Shown here: in pieces, positions 25,327 through 33,887 of the stretch
Numbering within the stretch: position 1 is the stretch's first letter
Layout: every line of letters starts with the position of its first letter
Assembly (NCBI GenBank): GCA_964581565.1
Contig: CAZOOZ010000011.1
Location: forward strand, 1 to 64,000
Reading direction: 5' to 3'
DNA from: UBA1433 sp964581565
Lineage (GTDB): Bacteria > Bacillota > Clostridia > Eubacteriales > UBA1433
Length of the DNA: 64,000 bases
Notes under the pieces: generated by a model
What the model was told of the DNA's origin: nothing
What the model saw: only the letters and a program-made list of their open reading frames with translations
The model's database searches: none
Made by a program: the position numbers and the translations under genes

Positions 25327-26515
25327 AGAAAGCATAAAAATGTCATGGCAAAACATTGTCAATAATAGAGTAAGGTCATTTTTGACAGTATTGGGTATTG
25401 TTATTGGGGTCACGGCAATTATTGCATTAGTTACGATTGTACAAGGTGTATATGGAGAAATGATGAGCGAATTTTCTGCGTTAGGTGCAGGTAAAATTAT
25501 GGTGCAAATTCGTGGGACGGCGTTAAAGCAAGGATTAACTGATGCTGATATAAGGCAGCTTTCACAAATTGAAAATGTTTCCGGAGTATCTCCGACGGTC
25601 AGTGTGGTATCCACTGCGGTGCGAGACGGAAAATTAGAAGAAAATATATCTATCGAAGGCAAAAATGAGGTTTATTTTCGCAATGAACCGGATTTAATAG
25701 AGCGTGGACGTGCCTTTAATATTTTAGATATGAATAGTAAAAATAAGGTTTGCATTATAAATAACACATTGGCGGAATCCTTATTTTTTGGAGAAGATCC
25801 GCTGGAGCAAAGTTTGCAACTTGGCGGAAGTACTTACACAGTCGTTGGAATATTGTCCGAAAAAGAGCCTACTAATATGACAGCATATATGTTTATGAAT
25901 GATGAAGATTCCGAAGGTAAAATTATCATTCCTTATACAACGGCAATGAGCATGGCTGAGATTGGGTCGATAAATTCTCTTGAGATATTTATTAGTGATA
26001 GTGAAAAGACAGATGATGTAGTCGCAGATACCAAATTGGTTTTGAATCAAGCCTTTAATTATAAAGAGGATAGTTTCACAATTATCAATTTAGAAAGTTT
26101 ACTTGAAACGATGAGTACAATGACAACAATGATGACAGGTGTTATATCAGGTGTGGCCTCTATTGCACTGTTAGTTGGCGGGATAGGTATCATGAATATG
26201 ATGCTTGTATCTGTTACAGAGAGAAAAGTTGAAATAGGGCTTAGAAAGGCTCTCGGAGCAGAACCAAAACAAATCCAGATACAATTTCTGATTGAATCGA
26301 TTTTTCTATGTTTAATTGGTGGCCTCATCGGACTTATCATGGGTATCTTTATTTCTTTTATTGGAGCAAAGATACTTGGAATGGACTATGTTTTTTCTAT
26401 TTGGGCGATTTCTCTTGGGGTGGGTTTTTCTGTTGCGGTCGGTGTCCTTTTTGGGTGGATGCCCGCTCGAAGAGCAAGTAAATTAAGCCCAATTGATGCA
26501 CTGCGCAGTATATAA
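25319..26515 (+). CDS. ABC exporter permease, MacB/FtsX type
   Basis: This 398-aa permease has one membrane helix near residue 20, a MacB periplasmic core domain (about 45-240) and three C-terminal helices of an FtsX domain. Typical strings are NNRVRSFLTVLGIVIGV at the N-terminus and GGIGIMNMMLVSVTERKVEIGLRKALGA (its GIMNMMLVSVTER part) near 290. It ends PIDALRSI, the usual family end. It overlaps the ATPase gene and closes the operon before a terminator. Confidence 0.92.
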   Translation: MIKESIKMSWQNIVNNRVRSFLTVLGIVIGVTAIIALVTIVQGVYGEMMSEFSALGAGKIMVQIRGTALKQGLTDADIRQLSQIENVSGVSPTVSVVSTAVRDGKLEENISIEGKNEVYFRNEPDLIERGRAFNILDMNSKNKVCIINNTLAESLFFGEDPLEQSLQLGGSTYTVVGILSEKEPTNMTAYMFMNDEDSEGKIIIPYTTAMSMAEIGSINSLEIFISDSEKTDDVVADTKLVLNQAFNYKEDSFTIINLESLLETMSTMTTMMTGVISGVASIALLVGGIGIMNMMLVSVTERKVEIGLRKALGAEPKQIQIQFLIESIFLCLIGGLIGLIMGIFISFIGAKILGMDYVFSIWAISLGVGFSVAVGVLFGWMPARRASKLSPIDALRSI

Positions 26516-26527
26516 AGAATTATGCAG

Positions 26528-26560
26528 AAAAACTATGAGGAAAAGTCTCATAGTTTTTAA
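26528..26560. terminator. Bidirectional terminator after the MacAB operon
   Basis: Perfect 12-bp stem (26528-26539 with 26547-26558), A-run on the left, T-run on the right, shared with the convergent diguanylate cyclase gene whose stop codon it overlaps. Confidence 0.85.
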
Positions 26561-28095
26561 TATTTGGGAGATATATATAAATTTGAAAAATTTGAACAAA
26601 CACAATTTCTTCCAAATTCTTTGGCTGCATATAACGACTTGTCGGCGTTGTAAATGAGTTCGTCTAAAGTAATTTTTTCTTTGTGGTCTGACGTCGACGA
26701 TACGCCTATACTTACTTGAACATTGATAATCTTATCATCAAAGAAGATGGGTGTATGCGCTATTAATGTCCTGATATCCTCGGCTATAACTAAAGCAGCA
26801 TCTAATGTGGTCTCAGGAAGAAAAATAAGGAATTCTTCACCGCCATACCTGCCGATAAGGTCAGATTTGCGAAGCCTGTTTTTACATAATGTAGCGATAA
26901 CTTTAATTGTTTCATCGCCTGCCATATGACCGTATGTATCATTGATACGTTTAAATAAATCAATATCCATCATCAATACGGATAGATTATGATTATATCT
27001 CTCATATTTATAAAATTCTTTTTTTGCTTCAATTATAATCTTCCTCTTATTAAAGATACCGCTGAGTTCATCTCTCAGAGCCAAATCTTTAAGCTTTTTT
27101 TCAATTAATACATTTTTAGTTATATCTTGAAAAATTAATATTTTCCCTTCGCAATTATTCTTTTTAAAAAAGGGAGTTACCGTGCATCCAAAATATTTTT
27201 CGTATCCATTACGCTGAATATTTAGTCTAAAAGCCTTGTCTGAATTTTTGCAGAGTTTGCTTCCTTCATCAAAATCATTGATGCTTTTACCAAAATATGT
27301 TCTACTTAACCATGGATACATTTTTTGCGCGGCTTTATTAAAATTGATGAGACGATTTTTTGTATCAATGATGATAATCCCTTCACCGATTTCATTAAAA
27401 ACTTGTTCTTGATGTATTTCTTTAAGTTCTAAAAAATTATATTTAAAAATGGCTATAAAATAGCAGATAGCAAGAATGCCAAAGCCTAACGTTGTAAGAT
27501 CGTATGGAACAGGGCTGATATTGATTGCATGAATTAGATATGCAAGCATAGGAAAACATGAAGCAATGAGCAACCAAAAAACTTGCGTTTTTATATTAAA
27601 AGATGCATTCTTCCATAATCGGAAAAAAATAATAAAGCCATACAAGAAAGAAAAAATTGTAAAACATGCAAATATATAATAAAAAAGGGAAGGATGCAAA
27701 CGCAGCATTGAATAATGGTGATAATAAATAATATTATAAGATTGATAGTAAAGATGATAGTATGGATTTGTCAAGGCAAAAAAGAGTGTAATAACAGGAA
27801 TAGCAAAAATGATAATATTTATTATAAAAGTAGTTTTTTTGTTATAATTAAACTGATAGACTGCTAGAATCCACAAAGGAGGAATAAAAACAAGTCCGGC
27901 AAACTCTACCATTAATGCAAATTCAGCTTTCTGTTGCGTGGTAGACAATAGTTCAAAAGCATATCCTATCGTGTAAATCGCAATAGATAAGCAGAGTATA
28001 GAAAAAACTCTTGCAATACCGTTTGTATATCTTATTAACGAATAAAAAAATAAAAAAATAAAAACAAAGCCAATAAAAAGCTCAAGTTGTGGCAT
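26557..28095 (-). CDS. Diguanylate cyclase with 7TM sensor and PAS domain
   Basis: This membrane protein, 512 aa from the chosen start, should make the second messenger c-di-GMP. The N-terminal part has about seven hydrophobic helices (residues 1-220), like the histidine-kinase 7TM sensor module. A PAS-like segment (FNEIGEGIIIIDTKNRLINFN near 237) follows, and a GGDEF domain from about 345 with active-site GGEEF. An inhibitory RxxD site (RKSD) lies five residues before it. The second ATG (28095) has GGAGAG in front and is preferred over the one at 28113. The sensed signal is unknown. No EAL or HD-GYP partner is near. Confidence 0.92.
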   Translation of the reverse strand: MPQLELFIGFVFIFLFFYSLIRYTNGIARVFSILCLSIAIYTIGYAFELLSTTQQKAEFALMVEFAGLVFIPPLWILAVYQFNYNKKTTFIINIIIFAIPVITLFFALTNPYYHLYYQSYNIIYYHHYSMLRLHPSLFYYIFACFTIFSFLYGFIIFFRLWKNASFNIKTQVFWLLIASCFPMLAYLIHAINISPVPYDLTTLGFGILAICYFIAIFKYNFLELKEIHQEQVFNEIGEGIIIIDTKNRLINFNKAAQKMYPWLSRTYFGKSINDFDEGSKLCKNSDKAFRLNIQRNGYEKYFGCTVTPFFKKNNCEGKILIFQDITKNVLIEKKLKDLALRDELSGIFNKRKIIIEAKKEFYKYERYNHNLSVLMMDIDLFKRINDTYGHMAGDETIKVIATLCKNRLRKSDLIGRYGGEEFLIFLPETTLDAALVIAEDIRTLIAHTPIFFDDKIINVQVSIGVSSTSDHKEKITLDELIYNADKSLYAAKEFGRNCVCSNFSNLYISPKY

Positions 28096-28224
28096 AAACT
28101 CTCCAATAGGCATATATTAATTTCATTACGTAACATAAAATTTGATTCTATTATATACTATTCTAAATAAAAGAAAAGAAAAATATATAACAAATTATAT
28201 AAAATATATTAATAAGGAGAATAT

Positions 28225-28629
28225 ATGGAAATTATATTGAAACCGATAGGATTTATTCATTCGCCTTATATTGATAGCAGGCCTATACCGAAACAAAGCA
28301 TTTATTCTGATGGCGTTCATGCAACAATTAAAATACTAGATGAATATGTAGAAGGATTAAGTTCTTTAAAAAGCGGGTCATATGGCATCGTGTTGTTTTA
28401 TTTTCATAAAATAGAAGGGTATACACTGACAGTTCAAAGAAAGCCAGATGAAAGCGTAGGCATTTTTTCTACACGTTCGCCACATCGGCCTAATAAAATA
28501 GGATTGTCTATTGTGCGGTTTATAAAAATAAGCGGTAATATTATAGAATTTGAAGGGGTTGATATGCTTGACGGGACACCGGTGATAGATATCAAGCCAT
28601 ATGACGAAGCCTTGAATCCTAAATTATAA
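28225..28629 (+). CDS. trmO: tRNA (adenine(37)-N6)-methyltransferase TrmO family
   Basis: A 134-aa protein that should methylate N6-threonylcarbamoyladenosine at position 37 of tRNAs reading ACY codons, using SAM. The TsaA/YaeB barrel is recognised by LKPIGFIHSPY at the start and the signature STRSPHRPNKIGLS near residues 86-99. It is shorter than E. coli TrmO (which has an extra C-terminal domain), as in many Firmicutes and archaea. AAGGAGAA precedes the ATG. Single gene, convergent with the VOC gene. Confidence 0.85.
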   Translation: MEIILKPIGFIHSPYIDSRPIPKQSIYSDGVHATIKILDEYVEGLSSLKSGSYGIVLFYFHKIEGYTLTVQRKPDESVGIFSTRSPHRPNKIGLSIVRFIKISGNIIEFEGVDMLDGTPVIDIKPYDEALNPKL

Positions 28630-28659
28630 AAGATATATATGATAACAGTTATTGATTTG

Positions 28660-29108
28660 TTATCTTGACCAGTGTTGTATTTCAATAAAATTACCATCAG
28701 GATCACTGGCGTAAACAACACTTAAAGTTCCGATTTCGGGATACTTATGAAACATTATTTCTCCATATTGCCTTCCTTTATATGCGATTAACTTTTCTAA
28801 AATTTCCTTTATATTATCCACATGAAAGGCAAGATGCGCCAAGCCGAAACTGTTAAGTTGCTGTGTTGCACCATTCGTGTTTTCCGGTTGATAAGAAAAT
28901 ATTTCTAAAGTCGGGTCATCTGTATATCCCGGTAATTCCAAGTGGATACCTTCAATTTTGCAGTCAGGCAGTTTTGTCAATTTTTCCAGCCATACGCCGC
29001 TGAGATGGAGTATGTGCTCTAAAGGCCTGCAGTCAAATACTTTTAAAAATCGGATAAAGCTTTCCAATCTTTAGAGATTATATTTGTATGGACATATTTT
29101 ATCGACAT
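28660..29108 (-). pseudogene. VOC/glyoxalase-family gene with a frameshift near its start
   Basis: The intact part (28660 to about 29060) encodes a vicinal-oxygen-chelate protein: FDCRPLEHILHLSGVWL, HLELPGY, LAHLAFHVDNI, VVYASDPDGNFIEIQHW. Its apparent TTG start gives an abnormal N-terminus. One frame over, AAGGAGATTAAT precedes an ATG at 29106-29108 that reads MSIKYVHTNIISKDWKALSDF and then stops (29043-29045). Adding one base in GATTTTTAAAAG would restore ...SDFYKVFDCRPLE, a normal VOC start. So a one-base deletion in a homopolymer breaks the gene: pseudogene, phase-variable state or sequencing error. It follows mutY by 36 bases. Confidence 0.75.
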
Positions 29109-29144
29109 ATTAATCTCCTTATGTATAAGAGTCAACATATACAC

Positions 29145-30191
29145 TTATAAATATCTCACGTAAGCTTTAAAAGCCGAAGGGATTGAATAGATATTTGCTA
29201 CTTCTTCTTTTGTTGCCCAAATAAATTTATTTGATTTCATGTTCTTCGCATGAACAAGGTAAGCAATCATTTGCCATTCTATATGCGTAAAAATATGTTT
29301 GGAGCTTTTAAGAGGAATGATAGTATCTATATCAATATCCCAGGAGTTGAGTAATAGTTTGCTTTTATTTATTGTATCATGACCTAAAACGTTAGGCAGC
29401 TCATATAGCCCTGATAAAAGTCCGTTTTTCGGACGCTGCAAAAGTGCGTACGTACAGTCATTTTTAATTACATAAACAGTTCGAAGCTCTATTTGACGCG
29501 GCTTCTTTTTTTCTCTTACCGGTAGCGTAGATACGATGTTTTGTCTATAAGCTTCGCAAAGAGAATCAACAGGACAGGCGGTGCATTTGGCTTGTTCGTA
29601 AGGTAGACATATAGTAGCGCCGAGTTCCATCAAAGCCTGATTATAATCTCCTATACGATAGGCCGGTAAACTATTATACACAATGAGTTCGATTTCTTTT
29701 TTGACAGATATATTATCAATACTGCGAGTATTTGCAATTATTCTTGAAATAACTCGTAAAACATTCCCATCTATAGCTGCTGTTTTTTTTCCAAATGCAA
29801 TGGAAGCAATTGCTCCGGCTGTGTAAGGACCTATTCCGGGCAGGTTTTGCAATAATGTTGAATCTGATGGAAATATGCCATTATAATCATCAAGTATAAT
29901 AGCAGCTGCTTTTTTTAGATTTTTGGCTCTGTTATAATATCCGAGTCCTTGCCAAAGCTTTAAAAGCTTATCGTCTGAGATATTTGCGAGTACTTGTATG
30001 TTGGGGATTTCTTGCATGAATCTCTCGAAATAAGGCAATACCGTATCGACACGTGTTTGCTGAAGCATGATTTCCGATATCCATACTCTGTAAGGGGTTG
30101 GATCCGTGCGAAAAGGCAGTTTTCTTGAATTTAAATCATACCATTTTAATAACTGTTGCTGAAACAATGTAAAGTTAATATCAATAGTCAT
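29145..30191 (-). CDS. mutY: A/G-specific adenine glycosylase
   Basis: This 348-aa repair enzyme removes adenine mispaired with 8-oxoguanine. It has MLQQTRVDTVLPYFERF near residue 42 with the catalytic Glu region, helix-hairpin-helix LPGIGPYTAGAI near 115, catalytic Asp in AIDGNVLRV near 139, and an iron-sulfur cluster CLPYEQAKCTACPVDSLC near 192 (C-x7-C-x2-C-x5-C). A C-terminal NUDIX-like domain (YALLQRPKNGLLSGLYELPN near 250) reads 8-oxoG. It lies between the C_GCAxxG gene and the VOC gene in one minus-strand group. Confidence 0.94.
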   Translation of the reverse strand: MTIDINFTLFQQQLLKWYDLNSRKLPFRTDPTPYRVWISEIMLQQTRVDTVLPYFERFMQEIPNIQVLANISDDKLLKLWQGLGYYNRAKNLKKAAAIILDDYNGIFPSDSTLLQNLPGIGPYTAGAIASIAFGKKTAAIDGNVLRVISRIIANTRSIDNISVKKEIELIVYNSLPAYRIGDYNQALMELGATICLPYEQAKCTACPVDSLCEAYRQNIVSTLPVREKKKPRQIELRTVYVIKNDCTYALLQRPKNGLLSGLYELPNVLGHDTINKSKLLLNSWDIDIDTIIPLKSSKHIFTHIEWQMIAYLVHAKNMKSNKFIWATKEEVANIYSIPSAFKAYVRYL

Positions 30192-30211
30192 ATTTGTTTT
30201 TTGTAGTAATC

Positions 30212-30637
30212 CTAGACAATGTTTTTTATAAAATCATAAGTGAAACAGACGGCGCGCCATGACAAATCCTCACACATATGTGGCTCATCGTCGATATTAA
30301 AACCTTGAGGTCTCAAATTATAGCATTTGAGGGAACCAAATTCATGACTAAAAGCTTCGCCGAAATCATAACAATGCGAGACTATTTCATCTTTGTTCAT
30401 ATTTTGATCGGAAAAATAAATGCCGATGAACATCAGTGCACCTTCAACAAGGCCGCATTGAGCACGAAAACCTCCCGCTCCGTGCAACCCTATTGCAGCA
30501 TCTTTTACTTGGCTCGTCAATTCGACCTCAAATATTTCTGAAAGAATATATAATGAAGTTCTGGCACAATTTAAGTCGTGATCATAATAGTATTTATGCA
30601 CTCGATCTTGAATTTGATTTTTAATTTTTTCATTCAT
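30212..30637 (-). CDS. C_GCAxxG_C_C family protein (copy 2)
   Basis: A 141-aa second member of this cysteine family. It shows DLNCARTSLYIL, then HGAGGFRAQCGLVEGAL in the middle and C-terminal cysteines in SLKCYNL, HMCED and AVCFTY. It shares the layout of the protein at 1147-1581 but little local sequence, so the two are old paralogues, not a recent duplication. The ATG at 30637 is favoured by AGGTGAT upstream. mutY begins 20 bases after it ends, suggesting co-transcription with DNA repair. Confidence 0.7.
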   Translation of the reverse strand: MNEKIKNQIQDRVHKYYYDHDLNCARTSLYILSEIFEVELTSQVKDAAIGLHGAGGFRAQCGLVEGALMFIGIYFSDQNMNKDEIVSHCYDFGEAFSHEFGSLKCYNLRPQGFNIDDEPHMCEDLSWRAVCFTYDFIKNIV

Positions 30638-30691
30638 TGATATCACCTGTTTTATTTACTTTGTATTTTAATTATATATTAAGTTTGTTCA

Positions 30692-30750
30692 TATGAAAAT
30701 AAATAAATGTATAAGTTTAATGTAAGAACATATTCTAATTTATTTTCATA
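30692..30750. promoter_or_regulatory. 13-bp inverted repeat in a divergent promoter region
   Basis: Arms 30692-30704 and 30738-30750 are exact reverse complements separated by 33 bases, in the spacer between the C_GCAxxG/mutY group and the DUF3298 gene. It could be a two-half-site operator or a leader hairpin of the DUF3298 gene. Confidence 0.4.
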
Positions 30751-30771
30751 CTGTATTATGAGGTGTGAATA

Positions 30772-31446
30772 ATGACAGAGAAAAAAGTTTATGTAGAGAG
30801 TATTATCCTGCAAGACAGCATGACATACGATGGGCAAGTCGTGCTAACATATAAAATAGAATATCCAAAGTTTCAGACACTTATATATAAGCAGGCAGTA
30901 AGAATAATGAATAAATTTTATAAAGCGAAAGCGAATGCGGCTCAAAGATATTATAGAAATGACCTTTATAAAATGGCTGTGGAGCAATATAAATATGATT
31001 TGGAAAATAATTTTCCTCTTCGTGTGTTTGATGCTGTTACCGACTTTCATATAACATATAATGCACAATGTATTATGAGCTTGTATTCTGACGAATACGA
31101 ATATACAGGAGGAGCACATGGCAACACTGTAAGGACTTCTCAAACATGGAATATGCAAACAAAGAGAGTGATTGAACTTGAGGAATTATTCCCATGTTCT
31201 TTTGATTACAGATTGTATATTTATAGAAAAATCAAAGAGCAGATAACAGCAGATCCAAGCATATACTTTGAAGACTATGAAAAACTGGTAGTGCAAAATT
31301 TTAACCTTAAAAATTATTATGCAACATCAGAAGGGCTGATTATTTATTATCAGCAATACGATATTGCACCCTATGCAAGCGGTATAAGAGAGTTTTTAAT
31401 ACCATATTCATATTGTGTGACAGATCCAGAAAATATGTGCATTTAA
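30772..31446 (+). CDS. DUF3298-domain protein
   Basis: A 224-aa protein with the DUF4163/DUF3298 layout seen in the outer part of RsiV-type anti-sigma factors and related lipoproteins. SLYSDEYEYTGGAHGNT (near residues 100-117) and LEELFP-like LEELFPCS are the recognisable parts. It has no signal peptide, lipobox or membrane helix, unlike many relatives, so it appears cytosolic or lacks an exported form. GAGGTG precedes the ATG. No sigma factor is adjacent. Function unknown. Confidence 0.7.
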   Translation: MTEKKVYVESIILQDSMTYDGQVVLTYKIEYPKFQTLIYKQAVRIMNKFYKAKANAAQRYYRNDLYKMAVEQYKYDLENNFPLRVFDAVTDFHITYNAQCIMSLYSDEYEYTGGAHGNTVRTSQTWNMQTKRVIELEELFPCSFDYRLYIYRKIKEQITADPSIYFEDYEKLVVQNFNLKNYYATSEGLIIYYQQYDIAPYASGIREFLIPYSYCVTDPENMCI

Positions 31447-31467
31447 AAAGCAGCTAAAATATAATTT

Positions 31468-32328
31468 TTAATTTTGTCTGCTCATTTTTAAAACTGAAAG
31501 AATAAAAAAAACGATTGCAGTTCCAATCAGGATAGATATGCTTAAAAGCGTATCATTTGAAATATTTCCGATAGGCAAACGAATGCCCATAAATTCTCTG
31601 AAGCTCTGCAATGTTTGCGTAGGCGCGCCCAAAAATGTGTTGTTTAGGGCATTGTTCATCATGACATCACGAAATAAAGCTGCTGAGTGTGAAGGAGGAA
31701 AGAATTTTATAAAAGTCTGAACTGAAGAAGGGAGCTGACCGACGGGTATATAAATTCCCATAAGGAAACCGATAATTGTCCCTATGATTGTGCTGGCTAC
31801 GCTATAAGCATTTAAACTTTTGAAAAAGACAACAATAAGAAGAATAATCGATCCGTTTGAAAGGACTGATAGTAAAATAACTCCCAATATACGAATGAGC
31901 TCAGCTGCAGAATACATCTCTCCGCCGCGTGAAACAATATAAATCATTGCTAAGATGAGAGCTATTAATGACATAATGACACTTATGATAAAAGCACTTA
32001 AGATATAGCTTGCGGTTATGCTGCTTCTTCTGATAGGTGATACCGTAAAATCTTTTAAAGTGCTTTTAGCCCTGTCTTCCACCATGATGCCTAGAGCACC
32101 CAGGCATGTTGTGATGGTAGTAACAGAGAGTATGCCGGCCATGATCCAAGTTGAAATAATATACTGTGTATTCTCTCCAAGATATTCCAGACCACTTTCC
32201 ATAACATCGCCAAGAAACAAAGCATAAAGACCTATAATAATAAACACAGATAATAAAGAAAAAAATACAGAGCTCTTGTCTCTGAAAAATACAAGAAGAT
32301 TTCGTTTAATTAGTTGAGTTATCATCAT
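31468..32328 (-). CDS. ABC-2 type transporter permease
   Basis: This permease (about 287 aa) has the ABC-2 layout: a soluble N-terminus LIKRNLLVFFRDKSSVFFS, one helix, a gap, and five more hydrophobic helices to the C-terminus. An external loop between TM1 and TM2 is short. It partners the ATPase at 32306-33244 and overlaps it by 23 bases. AAAGGAAT lies before the ATG at 32328. An earlier in-frame ATG (32364) would extend deep into the ATPase gene. The pair looks like a drug or polyketide exporter of the DrrAB kind; substrate unknown. Confidence 0.88.
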   Translation of the reverse strand: MMITQLIKRNLLVFFRDKSSVFFSLLSVFIIIGLYALFLGDVMESGLEYLGENTQYIISTWIMAGILSVTTITTCLGALGIMVEDRAKSTLKDFTVSPIRRSSITASYILSAFIISVIMSLIALILAMIYIVSRGGEMYSAAELIRILGVILLSVLSNGSIILLIVVFFKSLNAYSVASTIIGTIIGFLMGIYIPVGQLPSSVQTFIKFFPPSHSAALFRDVMMNNALNNTFLGAPTQTLQSFREFMGIRLPIGNISNDTLLSISILIGTAIVFFILSVLKMSRQN

Positions 32329-33244
32329 GTAATTCCTTTCCGGTAATTGCAATAAATGCATCATCCATACTTCCGCTTTTTACTTCAAATCCATCAATAA
32401 ATGATCGGCACAATTCAAGTATAGGCAATGCATCAATTGTCTTATTTAAAGAAACACATATTGTATCGCTTTTAATGGCATACTTAATAGAATTTGACTT
32501 TAAAATTCCACATAACGCATTTAAATTTAACGTACGCATTACAAGCTGGTCTTTACTATATTTTTCTCTAAGTTTACTGGGACTGTCATGTGCGGCGATC
32601 AGACCTTCATCTATAATGCAAATATAGTCGGCATTAGCAGCTTCTTCCATATAGTGTGTTGTCAAAAACACTGTCAGGTCTTGCTGCTTCTGCAAATTTT
32701 TTACTGTATCCCAAATGCTTTTGCGTGTCTGAGGATCAAGGCCTGTGGTAGGTTCGTCTAGAAATAAGATTTCGGGTGTATGAACAAGTGCACGGGCGAT
32801 GTCGGCACGTCTTTTTTGCCCACCCGATAATACACCATATTTTCGGTCTAAAAAATCTTCTGCTCTTGCACTTTTTGCCGCTTGGGCCACTGCGTCTTTT
32901 AACTGTGAGCTTGTCATTTTATAAAAACTGGCTCTGATTTGCAGATTTTCTCTTACGGTAAGAAGAGGGTCTAGTATACCGTTTTGAAATACAACACCGA
33001 TTTTTTCTCTAATGAGAGAGTTGTCTTTTGGGATTGTGCATCCGTCAATCTTCACTTGGCCGCTGGTGGGTTTTGATAATGTGCAAAGCATATCTATTGT
33101 TGTCGATTTTCCTGCTCCATTGGGGCCTAAAAATGCAAACAAGGTGTTTTTTTCTACATAAAAATCAATACCTTTTACAGCTTGTATATCTTTAAAATGT
33201 TTCGTAAGTGCATTTACTTCAATGATATTTTGCATATAATTCAT
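32306..33244 (-). CDS. ABC transporter ATPase (DrrA-like)
   Basis: An ATPase of about 312 aa for the ABC-2 permease after it. Walker A GPNGAGKST near residue 40, signature LSGGQKRRADIARAL near 138, Walker B ILFLDEPTTGLD near 158 and H-loop TTHYMEEA near 192 are present. The C-terminal third is the family's regulatory tail, ending in SMDDAFIAITGKEL. GGAGG precedes the ATG at 33244; the in-frame ATG at 33265 itself overlaps that ribosome site and is unlikely. Confidence 0.92.
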   Translation of the reverse strand: MNYMQNIIEVNALTKHFKDIQAVKGIDFYVEKNTLFAFLGPNGAGKSTTIDMLCTLSKPTSGQVKIDGCTIPKDNSLIREKIGVVFQNGILDPLLTVRENLQIRASFYKMTSSQLKDAVAQAAKSARAEDFLDRKYGVLSGGQKRRADIARALVHTPEILFLDEPTTGLDPQTRKSIWDTVKNLQKQQDLTVFLTTHYMEEAANADYICIIDEGLIAAHDSPSKLREKYSKDQLVMRTLNLNALCGILKSNSIKYAIKSDTICVSLNKTIDALPILELCRSFIDGFEVKSGSMDDAFIAITGKELHDDNSTN

Positions 33245-33274
33245 ATAAGTAAATACCTCCTTCATAAGTCATTT

Positions 33275-33304
33275 CATTATAGCATAGCTATTTTTGCATA
33301 GTAA
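33275..33304 (-). promoter_or_regulatory. Promoter of the DrrAB-like operon
   Basis: TTTACT and TATAAT are 18 bases apart on the minus strand. A small inverted repeat ATAGC-ATA-GCTAT overlaps the spacer next to the -10. Confidence 0.6.
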
Positions 33305-33328
33305 AGTACAAAATATTTTAAAGCCAGA

Positions 33329-33520
33329 TTATCTTATACTTAATATAATAAAAATTGAAGCTAAATGGCTGGAAAAGGAGTGGTTGTCTATCATATGAGG
33401 AAATAAGTAAATGAAATCTGGATTTGCATCATAAATTTCTATGAGAATATTTTTGGATATTAAGGTCAGTTTAAATAATATAAGATCATTATGATAAAAT
33501 ACTTTATTTAGAGCTCTCAT
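33329..33520 (-). CDS. Possible small protein (63 aa), uncertain
   Basis: An ATG at 33520 with AAAGG seven bases upstream opens a 63-codon frame (MRALNKVFYHN...). It follows the 79-aa gene on the same strand. It is very AT-rich, contains no recognisable motif, and could be chance. It is the only coding candidate in the 33.3-33.6 kb spacer. Confidence 0.25.
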   Translation of the reverse strand: MRALNKVFYHNDLILFKLTLISKNILIEIYDANPDFIYLFPHMIDNHSFSSHLASIFIILSIR

Positions 33521-33598
33521 AGAATAACCTTTAAAATTCTTCAAGTATATTTTTTTGTGTTTCAACAAAGATATTTTTATCAATCAATTACAGTATCC

Positions 33599-33838
33599 TT
33601 AAATAATATTTTGTGTATCTTGTATTTTTTCTTGAGCAGTGATTGTTTGCAATTCGGTTTGATAAAATTGTGTCAGTAAATGCACAAAATTTTCAAGTAA
33701 ATTAACGCGATCTTTTAAATGGTTGATGACACTTTTCGTATGTTCATTGCAAGGCATTGTAGAGAGTAAATTAATATCGAGGTAAATATCTTGAGTGATG
33801 TGGTCAAGATATTTAATAGATAGACTAATGTTTTGCAT
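33599..33838 (-). CDS. Small hypothetical protein beside the M52-like gene
   Basis: A 79-aa protein starting at the ATG preceded by GGAGGAG. It is predicted all-helical (MQNISLSIKYLDHITQDIYLDIN..., then NHLKDRVNLLENFVHLLTQFY) and Gln-rich at the end. No known family recognised. It begins 50 bases after the M52-like gene on the same strand, probably in one operon, so a related role is possible but unproven. Confidence 0.55.
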   Translation of the reverse strand: MQNISLSIKYLDHITQDIYLDINLLSTMPCNEHTKSVINHLKDRVNLLENFVHLLTQFYQTELQTITAQEKIQDTQNII

Positions 33839-33887
33839 ATGCTCCTCCAATATTTAATAATTCAAAGTTATTATATTCAAAAAATAT

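Noticed and set aside
29043..29045. TAA in the VOC gene as recoding or programmed frameshift
   Set aside because: No slippery heptamer or downstream stimulatory structure was recognised; a one-base deletion in a homopolymer is simpler.
33521..33583. Extending the 63-aa frame upstream to a TTG at 33583
   Set aside because: No ribosome site before that TTG; the internal ATG has one, and even that is doubtful.
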